From Neolewinella maritima (GTDB lineage: Bacteria; Bacteroidota; Bacteroidia; Chitinophagales; Saprospiraceae), in assembly GCF_923081025.1 (NCBI RefSeq), contig NZ_CAKLPZ010000002.1, positions 186,001 to 250,000 on the forward strand: a DNA stretch of 64,000 nucleotides, written 5' to 3'. The stretch's first letter is position 1, and each line of letters begins with the position of its first letter. The position numbers and the translations under genes were made by a program. Below, piece by piece: positions 25,196 through 33,272 of this stretch. The notes beneath the pieces were generated by a model. That model worked only from the letters and a program-made list of their open reading frames with translations. It was not told the DNA's origin and did no database searches.

Positions 25196-26731
25196 ATGTC
25201 TACCGTCCGCGTGCGTTTCGCTCCCTCACCCACCGGAGCCCTACATATCGGCGGGTTGCGCACGGCGCTGTACAACTACCTGTTCGCCCGCAAGAGCGGT
25301 GGTGTATTCGTGCTCCGCATTGAGGATACCGACCAGAAACGCTACGTCGCCGGCGCGGAGGACTACATCGTAGAGGCCCTGCAGTGGGCGGGGATCAGCC
25401 CGGACGAGGGCCCCGACCTGGGTGGGGCGCACGGTCCGTACCGACAGAGCGAGCGGCGGGACACCTACCGCAAGTACACCCAGCACCTGCTGGATGCCGG
25501 TCAGGCCTACTACGCTTTCGATACCGAGGCCGAGCTCGATCAGCGGCGGGAAGCCGAAAAGGCGGCGGGCAACCACAACTTCCGCTACGATGCCATGACC
25601 CGCGAGGGCATGCGCAACAGCCTCAGCCTCAGCAAGGTCGAAACCGAGCAGCTGCTCGCAGCAGGCACACCCTACGTGGTACGCCTGCGGGTAGACCCCG
25701 GACACACCGTACACATCCAGGATATCGTGCGCGGCGACGTAGCCTTCCAGAGCGAAGAGGTAGACGACAAGGTGCTGATGAAGGCCGACGGACTACCTAC
25801 CTACCACCTAGCCAACGTAGTGGACGATCACCTGATGGAGATCAGCCACGTGATCCGCGGCGAGGAGTGGCTGCCCAGCACGGCCCTGCACGTGCTGCTG
25901 TACCGGGCCTTTGGCTGGGAGAAGACCATGCCGCAGTTCGCCCACCTGCCCCTGCTGCTCAAGCCCACGGGTAAGGGCAAGCTCAGTAAGCGCGATGGAC
26001 AGCAATTGGGCATCCCGGTTTTTCCCCTGGACTGGAAGACCGAAGACGCCGAAGAAAAGCTGTCCGGCTTCCGGGAGGCCGGCTTCCTCCCCGAGGCTAC
26101 CATCAACTTCCTGGCCTTCCTGGGCTGGAACCCGGGGACGGAGCAGGAAGTCTTTAGTCTGCCCCAACTCATCGAAGCCTTTGACTTGGACCGTATCAAC
26201 AAGAGCGGCGCGCAGTACGACTTCGACAAGGCCAGGTGGTACAATCAGCAGTACCTGATCGCCAGTAGCGCGCAGGAGCTGGCCCCACGGGTGCAGGAGC
26301 AGTACGCCGCCCACGGCCGGTCGATCACGCTGGAGCAGGCCGGCCGGATCGCGGACCTGCTGAAGGAGCGGGTGCACGTACTACCCGAATTCTACACCCA
26401 GGGCCGCTACTTCGTGGAGCGCGTAGGCGTGACCGACGAGAAGATGGCCCGCAAGAAGTGGAAGCCCGCCCTGCGGCCGGCCTTCGAACGGCTGCGCGAG
26501 CGGCTGGCGCAGCTAGACGACTGGCAGGCCCCCGCGATCAAGGCCGCTACCCTGGCCTTCATGGAAGCCGAGGAGCTGGGCTTCGGAGCCGTACTGCCCG
26601 TACTCCGGCTAGCGGTGAGCGGCACGACCAACGGACCCGATGCCTTCGCGATCCTGGAAACCGTGGGACAGGAGGAAGTGCTGGCGCGGCTCAGTGCGGG
26701 GTACGATGCGATGGACGAGTTAAAATCGTAA
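25196..26731 (+). CDS. gltX: glutamyl-tRNA synthetase
   Basis: Class I aminoacyl-tRNA synthetase that charges tRNA-Glu in the cytoplasm. The catalytic signature HIGH appears as RFAPSPTGALHIGGLRTALYN (residues 6-26) and KMSKS as GKLSKRDGQ (about 260-268). The Glu-binding region (FVLRIEDTDQKR) and the long C-terminal helical anticodon-binding domain are complete; total 511 residues. An upstream in-frame extension exists, but the ATG at 25196 directly precedes the conserved STVRVRFAPSPTG. The stop codon is followed at once by a CTCGGCGGACGA motif (26733 on), seen again after other genes. Confidence 0.98.
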   Translation: MSTVRVRFAPSPTGALHIGGLRTALYNYLFARKSGGVFVLRIEDTDQKRYVAGAEDYIVEALQWAGISPDEGPDLGGAHGPYRQSERRDTYRKYTQHLLDAGQAYYAFDTEAELDQRREAEKAAGNHNFRYDAMTREGMRNSLSLSKVETEQLLAAGTPYVVRLRVDPGHTVHIQDIVRGDVAFQSEEVDDKVLMKADGLPTYHLANVVDDHLMEISHVIRGEEWLPSTALHVLLYRAFGWEKTMPQFAHLPLLLKPTGKGKLSKRDGQQLGIPVFPLDWKTEDAEEKLSGFREAGFLPEATINFLAFLGWNPGTEQEVFSLPQLIEAFDLDRINKSGAQYDFDKARWYNQQYLIASSAQELAPRVQEQYAAHGRSITLEQAGRIADLLKERVHVLPEFYTQGRYFVERVGVTDEKMARKKWKPALRPAFERLRERLAQLDDWQAPAIKAATLAFMEAEELGFGAVLPVLRLAVSGTTNGPDAFAILETVGQEEVLARLSAGYDAMDELKS

Positions 26732-26748
26732 GCTCGGCGGACGACGGG

Positions 26749-27966
26749 CTACCCCAGCTTAGGATAGCACAAAAAGTACTTCGTGAACACCCGCGGCGTG
26801 ATGCCGAAGTCACTGACCTGCGACATGGGCACTACCTCGTCTTCTTTGGTACAGACCATGATCTCCTCCTTAGTGAGGGTATAGGCGCTGTTGGTCTCCT
26901 TGCCCTGAATGATCAGGTGCTCGGCGGCGGTGGCCGGCAGGCCCGCACGTCCGTCGAGGCTTTGCCGTATATCCTCGACGTAGTCCGGCGAGAAGGGGGC
27001 GTCGCTGAATTCCAGGCGGAATAGCCGGCGGTTGACCAGTCCGCGGCTCAGGTAGCTGAGCAGGGGGTCGGGGTGCTGCTGCCAGGTCTTGACGGCGGTG
27101 CTGATGTCGGTATCGTCGAGGGCGGCAAAGCAGTCGAGCAGCTCGTCGCGGCGCGCGCGGAAGTCTTCGCCGCCGATGTGGTGCTCGAGGAAGTAGGCCA
27201 GGGACGGCGGGGCCCAAAGTGGGGTACCGGATGCGGTCAGCGCCCGGGCCCGCCGTAGGATCAGGCGCAGCATCTGCTCGGCGGCCACCACGGTCTTGTG
27301 CAGGTACACCTGCCAGTACATGATGCGGCGGCTGGTGAGGAAGCGCTCTACGCTGTACACACCTTTCTGCTCTACGACGAGGCGGTCGTCCACTACGTTG
27401 AGCATCTTGATGATGCGGTCGTAGCCGATCACGCCCTCGGCCACCCCGGTGAAGTAGCTGTCGCGGTTGAGGTAGTCGAGGCGGTCCATATCGAGCTGTC
27501 CGCTTACGAGCTGGTGCAGGAAGTGCTTTTTGTACTTGCCCCGAAAGACCTTGATGGCCAGTTTCAGCCGGCCGTCGAACGCCTCGTTGAGCCGCTGCAT
27601 GAACAGCAGACTGAGCGCCTCGTGGTGGGCGTCGATCAGGGTGTTCTCCAGGGTATGGGAGAAGGGGCCGTGGCCTATGTCGTGCAGCAGGATGGCGATC
27701 ATGACGGCCTCGGCCTCCCGCTTATTGATCTTTACGCCCTTGGCCCGCAGGCTCGCTACGGCCTGCTGCATGAGGTGCAGGGCGCCCAGGGCGTGGTGGA
27801 AGCGAGTGTGCAGGGCACCGGGGTAGACGTAGTGGGTGAGGCTGACCTGCTTGATGTTGCGCAGGCGCTGGAAGTAGGGGTGCTCCACCAGGTCGAACAG
27901 GATGCCGTACGGGATGCTGATGAAGCCGTAGACGGGATCGTTGAGGATCTTCTGTTTTTTCTCCAT
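26749..27966 (-). CDS. HD-domain phosphohydrolase (dGTPase/SAMHD1-like)
   Basis: Metal-dependent phosphohydrolase of the HD superfamily, related to deoxynucleotide triphosphohydrolases. Metal ligands are visible in sequence: TRFHHALGALHLM (first His), LLHDIGHGPFSHTLEN (HD pair) and LDMDRLDYLNRDSYF (last Asp). The N-terminal KILNDPVYGFISIPY and YFQRLRNIKQVSLTHYVYPGA blocks are typical of this bacterial subgroup. Length is 405 residues. The substrate is not defined; dNTP hydrolysis is only an inference from homology. It converges with gltX (17 bases apart) and is divergent from trkA, sharing a 137-base promoter region. Confidence 0.88.
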   Translation of the reverse strand: MEKKQKILNDPVYGFISIPYGILFDLVEHPYFQRLRNIKQVSLTHYVYPGALHTRFHHALGALHLMQQAVASLRAKGVKINKREAEAVMIAILLHDIGHGPFSHTLENTLIDAHHEALSLLFMQRLNEAFDGRLKLAIKVFRGKYKKHFLHQLVSGQLDMDRLDYLNRDSYFTGVAEGVIGYDRIIKMLNVVDDRLVVEQKGVYSVERFLTSRRIMYWQVYLHKTVVAAEQMLRLILRRARALTASGTPLWAPPSLAYFLEHHIGGEDFRARRDELLDCFAALDDTDISTAVKTWQQHPDPLLSYLSRGLVNRRLFRLEFSDAPFSPDYVEDIRQSLDGRAGLPATAAEHLIIQGKETNSAYTLTKEEIMVCTKEDEVVPMSQVSDFGITPRVFTKYFLCYPKLG

Positions 27967-28103
27967 GGGTGTGGTGCTGGTGGAAGGTCGGGGGGATTAA
28001 TTTGTTCGCCCCGGCGTATATCCACCGCAGCTGCGACCGAGGTGGCCTCTTATGTGTTGGGTAATACCGACCTTTGCGGCCGGTCGAACCCCAATTGCCA
28101 ATT

Positions 28104-29444
28104 ATGAACATCGTCATTGCCGGTGCCGGAGACGTAGGGTTTCACCTGGCGGAACTGCTGGCCACCGAAAACCAGAACATCGTGCTGATCGACAACGACC
28201 AGGACGTGCTCGACTACGCCGGCTCCCACCTGGACGTGCTCACCGTGCGCGGCGACGCCACCAGCATCGCCACCCTACAGTCGGCCCGGGTGGGCAACGC
28301 CGACCTGCTGCTGGCCGTCACCACCAGTGAGCAGACCAATATGATGGCCGCCATCCTGAGTAAAAAGATGGGGGCCACGCGCGTGATCGCCCGGGTGGAC
28401 AACGAGGAATACCTCGAGGGCGAGGGCACGGCCACGATCTGCTCCCTGGGTATCGACCAGCTCATCAGCCCCCGCCGGCTGGCCGCCCTGGAGATCGAGC
28501 GGCTGATCAAGAAGTGCTCCTTTACCGACATCTTCGAATTCGAGCACGGCAAGCTCTCGCTGGTGGGCATCTCCCTGGCCTCCGACTCCCCCCTGGCGGG
28601 CAAGAGGCTCAACCAGATCGAGGGGCTCAATAACCGCGAGGAGATGCAGCTCATCGCCATCCTGCGCGGTCACCACACGATCATCCCCCGCGGCAATACC
28701 GAGCTCAAGCGCTACGACCACATCTACTTTATTGCCCGGCCCGGCGACACCAAGCTGGTGGAGCAGTTCGTAGGGGTGAAGCCCCGCACCGTGACCAGCG
28801 CCATGATCATGGGTGGCACCGACCTGGCCATCGCCACGGCCCGCCGCCTGCAGTACGGTTACAAGGTCACCATCGTAGAGAACGACAAGAAGCGCTGCCA
28901 GCACATCACCGAACTGCTCGACAACGTGCTGGTGGTCAACGGTGACTTCACCAACTTCGACCTGCTGGAGGAGGAGGGGCTGTCGAAAATGGACGCCTTC
29001 ATGGCCCTGACCGAAAATAGCGAGACCAACATCATCGCCTGCCTCACCGCCCACAACCACGGGGTGTACAAGACCATCGCGCAGGTGGAGAACAAGGAGT
29101 ACGTCCACATCAGCCAGAACATCGGCGTAGACACCCTGATCAATAAGAAACTACTGGCCGCCAACGACATCTTCCGCTACGTGCGCAAGGGCAATGTAGA
29201 GGCCATCACCACCCTACAGGGCGTGGACGCCGAGGTGATCGAGTACGTCATCACCAAGACGAATCGCCTGACCAAAAAAACGCTCAAGGAGCTGCACTTC
29301 CCGGATACCGCCCTGATCGGCGGCGTGATCCGGGGTGACGAGACCATCATTCCCAACGGGTCCTCCCAGCTCCAGCTGGGCGACCGCGTCATCGTATTCG
29401 CCAAGCCGCAGGCCATCCGGCGGCTCGACGAGTTGTTCCGCTAA
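28104..29444 (+). CDS. trkA: Trk potassium uptake system peripheral protein TrkA
   Basis: Cytoplasmic regulatory subunit that binds NAD(H)/nucleotides and gates the TrkH potassium channel. It has two copies of the RCK module: the first Rossmann fold starts at the N-terminus (MNIVIAGAGDVGFHLAELLA), the second at about residue 230 (VTSAMIMGGTDLAIATARRL). Each is followed by a RCK_C domain (ISLASDSPLAGKRLNQI; ELHFPDTALIGGVIRGD). The ATG at 28104 is chosen because it stands directly at the first beta strand. Length 446. The trkH gene begins 5 bases after its stop, so the two form an operon. A CTTTGCGGCC promoter-like stretch precedes it, with one mismatch to TAnnTTTG. Confidence 0.96.
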   Translation: MNIVIAGAGDVGFHLAELLATENQNIVLIDNDQDVLDYAGSHLDVLTVRGDATSIATLQSARVGNADLLLAVTTSEQTNMMAAILSKKMGATRVIARVDNEEYLEGEGTATICSLGIDQLISPRRLAALEIERLIKKCSFTDIFEFEHGKLSLVGISLASDSPLAGKRLNQIEGLNNREEMQLIAILRGHHTIIPRGNTELKRYDHIYFIARPGDTKLVEQFVGVKPRTVTSAMIMGGTDLAIATARRLQYGYKVTIVENDKKRCQHITELLDNVLVVNGDFTNFDLLEEEGLSKMDAFMALTENSETNIIACLTAHNHGVYKTIAQVENKEYVHISQNIGVDTLINKKLLAANDIFRYVRKGNVEAITTLQGVDAEVIEYVITKTNRLTKKTLKELHFPDTALIGGVIRGDETIIPNGSSQLQLGDRVIVFAKPQAIRRLDELFR

Positions 29445-29449
29445 GCGGT

Positions 29450-30931
29450 ATGCGGGAACTGATCAACTACCGGCCCATCGCGCGCGTCGTCAGCGTACTA
29501 CTGGTCATCATCGGCGTACTGATGTGGACGGGCGTACCCTTCAGTGCCTACTACGACGAGCCCACCCAGCCGCTGCTCTATGCCGGCGTGACCACCCTCG
29601 TAGCCGCCGGCCTGCTCTGGCTGATCTCCCACCGCAAGAAAGACGGACGTACGGCCAGCGTAGCCATGCTCTCCATCCACAAGCGGGAGGGCTACCTCAT
29701 CGTAGCCCTGAGCTGGGTGGCTATGACCGTCTTCGGCATGCTGCCCTACCTCTACAGCGGCATGCTACCCAGCGTTCCGGATGCACTGTTCGAGACGGTA
29801 TCGGGCCTCACCACCACGGGGGCGTCTACCCTTACGGATATCGAGATCCAGCCCCGCGGCCTGCTCTACTGGCGCAGCCTCACGCAGTGGATCGGCGGCA
29901 TGGGCATCATCGTGCTCACCGTTGCCATCCTGCCCCTGCTCGGCATCGGGGGCATCGAGCTCTTTGCGGCTGAGGCGCCGGGGCCCACCTCGGATAAGCT
30001 GCACCCCCGCATCAGCGAGACGGCCAAGCGCCTCTGGTTCATCTACGTGGGCCTGACCGTACTGGAAGGCTTCCTGCTGTATTTCGCCGGCCTGTCGCCG
30101 TATGAGGCGATCAACCATGCCCTGACCACCATGGCCACCGGCGGATTCAGCACGCGCAACGCCTCGGCGGCAGCCTTTTCGCCTACGATCCAGTACATCA
30201 TCATCCTGTTCATGTTCCTGGCCGGCGTGAACTACACCCTGCTCTACCTGGGCATCAAGCGGCGCTGGTCGGAAGTCTGGCGGAGCAGCGAGCTCAAGGC
30301 CTACGTGGGCCTGATCGTCGTGCTCACGGCCATATTCACCGCCCGGGTATCCTACCACACCGAGGATACGCTGGAGCAGTGCTTTCGCGACAGCATGTTC
30401 CAGATCGTGAGCCTCATCACCACTACGGGCTTCGTCTCGGCCGACTACACCAGCTGGGCCAACAGCCTGACCATGGTCTGCTTCGTGCTCCTGTTCCTGG
30501 GGGCCTGCGCGGGCTCTACCTCGGGCGGCATCAAGCTGATCCGCCACCTCGTGTTCTTCAAGAATAGCTACCTGGAGTTTAAGCGGCTGATCCACCCTCA
30601 GGCCATCGTGCCCCTGCGGCTCAACGGACAGATCGTACCGGGCCGCATCATCACCCACATCTTCAACTTCCTGCTGCTATACCTCATGATCTTCGTGCTG
30701 GGTAGCGTGGTGCTGAGCATATTGGGGCTGGACTTCATCACCGCCGTCGGGGCCATGGCCACCAGCCTAGGCAACGTAGGGCCGGGCATCGGCGGCGTGG
30801 GCCCGACCGACAATTTTGCCTGGCTCAGTCCCGAGATCAAGCTATTCCTTAGCTTCGTCATGATCGTGGGCCGGCTGGAGATCTTCACCGTACTCATCCT
30901 CTTCACTCCCTACTTCTGGCGCCTCAACTGA
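29450..30931 (+). CDS. trkH: Trk potassium uptake system membrane protein TrkH
   Basis: Ion-conducting subunit of the potassium uptake system in the inner membrane. It contains four channel-like repeats with filter-type segments: ETVSGLTTTGASTLTDI, NHALTTMATGGFSTRN, QIVSLITTTGFVSADYTSW and ATSLGNVGPGIGGVGP. Each has the conserved glycine that lines the potassium filter. About ten transmembrane helices are predicted over 493 residues; the usual TrkH length is 480-510. It directly follows trkA and its product should assemble with TrkA. A copy of the CGCAGGTGC motif begins 10 bases after its stop. Confidence 0.96.
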   Translation: MRELINYRPIARVVSVLLVIIGVLMWTGVPFSAYYDEPTQPLLYAGVTTLVAAGLLWLISHRKKDGRTASVAMLSIHKREGYLIVALSWVAMTVFGMLPYLYSGMLPSVPDALFETVSGLTTTGASTLTDIEIQPRGLLYWRSLTQWIGGMGIIVLTVAILPLLGIGGIELFAAEAPGPTSDKLHPRISETAKRLWFIYVGLTVLEGFLLYFAGLSPYEAINHALTTMATGGFSTRNASAAAFSPTIQYIIILFMFLAGVNYTLLYLGIKRRWSEVWRSSELKAYVGLIVVLTAIFTARVSYHTEDTLEQCFRDSMFQIVSLITTTGFVSADYTSWANSLTMVCFVLLFLGACAGSTSGGIKLIRHLVFFKNSYLEFKRLIHPQAIVPLRLNGQIVPGRIITHIFNFLLLYLMIFVLGSVVLSILGLDFITAVGAMATSLGNVGPGIGGVGPTDNFAWLSPEIKLFLSFVMIVGRLEIFTVLILFTPYFWRLN

Positions 30932-30940
30932 TCACGTCAG

Positions 30941-30963
30941 GGGGCGGGGGCGCAGGTGCAAAG
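30941..30963 (+). repeat. dispersed CGCAGGTGC motif after trkH
   Basis: GGCGGGGGCGCAGGTGCAAA matches the consensus almost fully. It lies after the trkH stop, and its GTG would be the first possible start codon of the next gene, a sign that the motif was inserted into an intergenic region rather than selected as coding. Confidence 0.6.
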
Positions 30964-31522
30964 CACGGCCATTAAAGGACTTAGCAAGTTGACATTCACC
31001 GAATACAAACCAGCTGACTTTTCCCTCGCTCCGCAGCGCAACCCGCTGGGGGAGATCAGGTGGTGGAAGTTTCTGGGGGGTGCGGCCTACACTAATCCGC
31101 TGCACGACCTGCTATATGCGCTGTCGCGCAGTTCGGAACCGCGCCCGACCCGGGACCGGCGGCAGCTCCGCTTCGAGGATCATGGCCTCGCGATCGTGCA
31201 AGCTCCGCCCGGCGAGACGCAGACGTATACCTACGCCGAGCTTACAGAGCTGCACCTAGATTATACCTGTTTTCCCAGGCCCGACAACCACCTGGCCGGA
31301 GGGTCCTTCTTTCTGCGGCTCAGCCTGTGCGGTTCGGATATAGACACTACGATCGATCTGCGGTCGACGCACTCCCAGTGCCAGCAAGTCATCAAGCTGC
31401 TCTACGCCCGGCGCGTACGCTTTCGCGAATACTACATGGGCTCCCGCTCTTACTTACTGGAACCCAATATCCCCTACCAGCGGGTGCAGCAACTCAAGGC
31501 GGACTACGGCATAGAGTGGTAG
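30956..31522 (+). CDS. protein of unknown function downstream of trkH
   Basis: A 188-residue protein that I do not recognise. It has no signal peptide or transmembrane helix and looks like a mixed beta-rich fold, perhaps PH-like: FEDHGLAIVQAPPGETQTYT, TELHLDYTCF and a C-terminal helix LLYARRVRFREYYMGS. The reading frame is open and its codon use matches the neighbours, so it is probably real. The start is uncertain: GTG at 30956 lies inside a dispersed repeat, while TTG at 30989 (MTFTEYKPADF) is free of it; there is no usable ATG. It may be the last gene of the trkA-trkH transcript. Confidence 0.6.
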   Translation: MQSTAIKGLSKLTFTEYKPADFSLAPQRNPLGEIRWWKFLGGAAYTNPLHDLLYALSRSSEPRPTRDRRQLRFEDHGLAIVQAPPGETQTYTYAELTELHLDYTCFPRPDNHLAGGSFFLRLSLCGSDIDTTIDLRSTHSQCQQVIKLLYARRVRFREYYMGSRSYLLEPNIPYQRVQQLKADYGIEW

Positions 31523-31533
31523 GATGGGTAGTA

Positions 31534-31983
31534 CTAATTAGCCGCCAGCCAGGTACGGCGCAGCATGCGGCAGGAGCGCTCGCTGCCGGCGTCGTCTACG
31601 GCCAGCTGCATGTGGGTGATGGCGGTGCGCATCAGTGCCTGGGGCTCCTGACCGGTCACGCAGTCGCAGTGCAGCGTGCTGTCTCCGCGGGCGGCGTAGA
31701 AGCTTAGGGCGTAGCAGGCGGATCCCGTGGGCGCTGCCCGGCACCTGCGGCCCCGCCCCGGAAACAAACGGGTGGAGAAGGTGCGTGCGGGGTAGTCCAG
31801 GTGGTGGAGGGGGTGCTGGCGGTGGGTAAGCGAGCCGCTGCCGTCGCCGTGTACGCGCAGCGACCAGCCGTCGGGGGTGCGAAGCTCCAGGTAGTCGAGC
31901 GGGGAGACGGGGGAGTGGGAGACGGGACCGCAACACCACAGCAGGGGCAACAACAGACCGGTAAGCAGGCGGGCGGTGGGCAT
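31534..31983 (-). CDS. small lipoprotein of unknown function
   Basis: A 149-residue predicted lipoprotein. The N-terminus MPTARLLTGLLLPLLWCCGP has a hydrophobic core ending in a lipobox-like LLWCC, so lipid attachment at Cys 17 or 18 is likely. The rest (LDYLELRTPDGWSLRVHGDG; CYALSFYAARGDSTLHCDCV) suggests a small beta-rich domain with several Cys residues. No family is recognised. It is convergent with the preceding gene and divergent from the M16 peptidase gene. It contains a dispersed CGCAGGTGC motif at 31741-31759. Confidence 0.6.
   Translation of the reverse strand: MPTARLLTGLLLPLLWCCGPVSHSPVSPLDYLELRTPDGWSLRVHGDGSGSLTHRQHPLHHLDYPARTFSTRLFPGRGRRCRAAPTGSACYALSFYAARGDSTLHCDCVTGQEPQALMRTAITHMQLAVDDAGSERSCRMLRRTWLAAN
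31741..31759 (-). repeat. dispersed CGCAGGTGC motif inside the small lipoprotein gene
   Basis: The minus strand reads GGGGCGGGGCCGCAGGTGC, matching the left and core parts of the consensus. It falls in the coding sequence and encodes part of the Arg/Gly-rich segment GRGRRCRAAPTG. Confidence 0.55.
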
Positions 31984-32021
31984 GGCAACTATACCGATGC
32001 GGTGGCGGTTGCGTTTGGCGT

Positions 32022-33272
32022 ATGCAGTTTGAGAATTATACCCTGGACAACGGACTCACCGTCCTACTCCACCACGATCCGGAGCGTACCGTAGTCACCG
32101 TGAACGTGCTCTATAAGGTGGGCAGCCGCAACGACCCACCCCACCGCACGGGCTTCGCCCACCTGTTCGAGCACCTGATGTTCGCCGGCTCCAGGAACGT
32201 ACCCAACTTCGACGACGCGCTGCAGCTGGCCGGTGGCGAGAACAATGCCGTGACCAGCAGCGACCATACGCTGTATTACGACGTGCTGCCGGCCGAGAAC
32301 GTAGAGACCGCCCTGTGGCTGGAAAGCGACCGCATGCGGCAGCTCCGCTTCAGCCAGCGGTCGCTGGACAATGAAAAACGGGTGGTCGTGGAGGAATTTC
32401 GCGAGACCTGCCTGGAGCAGCCCTACGGTGACCTCTACCACCACTTCAATGCCCTGATCTACCGCCAGCACCCCTACCGCTGGCCGGTGATCGGGCAGGA
32501 TATCAGCCACATTCAGCAGACCACCCTGGCAGAGGTCAAGGCCTTCTACGCCCGCTACTACCGGCCGGACAACGCCATCCTGTGCCTGGCCGGTAGCTTC
32601 GACCCGCTGACGATCCGGGAGCGTATCGCGCACTGGTTCGGTGATATACCCGGCTCCGACCCCGAGCTGCCCCGGCCCGTGATCGCGCCCGAGCCGGAGC
32701 AGGACGCGCCCCGCCAGCTGACGGTGTACGGCGAGGTACCCAGTCCGGTGGTGTACCTGCACTTTCGTACCGTGGACCGGCTCCACCCCGACTTCCCCGC
32801 CACGGACGTACTGAGCTTCCTGCTGGGTGGCGGCCGCTCCTCGTGGCTGTACCGGCGGCTGGTGCGGGAGACGGAACTGTTCGCCGAGGTGAGTGCCGGC
32901 ATCAACGACAATCTGGAGCACGGCGGCATCATCGTAGAGGCCCGCCCGAGTGAAGACGTGGACTACGCGGACGCCCGCCAGGCGCTCTTCACCGCCATCG
33001 ACGCCCTGGTGGAGCAGGGGATCGGAGACGAGGAGCTGGCCAAGGTCATCCATCAACTGGAGCAGCGCAACCACTACCGGGAGGCCAACATCAGCAACCG
33101 GGCCAATGAGCTGGTCTTCTACGCCGCCCTGGGGCAGCCGGAGCTGGTCAATACCGAGATGGAAAGCTACCTGTCCCTCACCGTAGCGGAGCTCAATCGG
33201 GTAGCCCGTAAGTACCTGGTGCCCCAGCGGCGAGTAGCACTCGAATACCTCAGCGCGCCAGCAAGACCGTAG
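32022..33272 (+). CDS. M16 family zinc metallopeptidase (insulinase-like)
   Basis: Zinc peptidase of the pitrilysin/insulinase family. The inverted zinc site HLFEH is present in TGFAHLFEHLMFAGS (residues 44-58), and the third ligand Glu follows in DNEKRVVVEEFRE. The chain (416 residues) is a typical single-unit M16 subunit: the N-terminal half is the active domain and the C-terminal half (YLHFRTVDRLHPDFPATDVL; GGGRSSWLYRRLVRE) is the substrate-handling domain with the conserved Arg/Tyr pair. Such subunits often act as heterodimers, but no partner is seen here. There is no signal peptide, so it is presumably cytoplasmic. The 3' end overlaps the convergent T9SS type B gene by 23 bases. Confidence 0.93.
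   Translation: MQFENYTLDNGLTVLLHHDPERTVVTVNVLYKVGSRNDPPHRTGFAHLFEHLMFAGSRNVPNFDDALQLAGGENNAVTSSDHTLYYDVLPAENVETALWLESDRMRQLRFSQRSLDNEKRVVVEEFRETCLEQPYGDLYHHFNALIYRQHPYRWPVIGQDISHIQQTTLAEVKAFYARYYRPDNAILCLAGSFDPLTIRERIAHWFGDIPGSDPELPRPVIAPEPEQDAPRQLTVYGEVPSPVVYLHFRTVDRLHPDFPATDVLSFLLGGGRSSWLYRRLVRETELFAEVSAGINDNLEHGGIIVEARPSEDVDYADARQALFTAIDALVEQGIGDEELAKVIHQLEQRNHYREANISNRANELVFYAALGQPELVNTEMESYLSLTVAELNRVARKYLVPQRRVALEYLSAPARP

Noticed and set aside
28009-28040. CCACCGCAGCTGCGACCGAGGTGG as a hairpin terminator or motif copy
   Set aside because: The stem is short, it lies in a divergent promoter region, and the core is CGCAGCTGC, not CGCAGGTGC.
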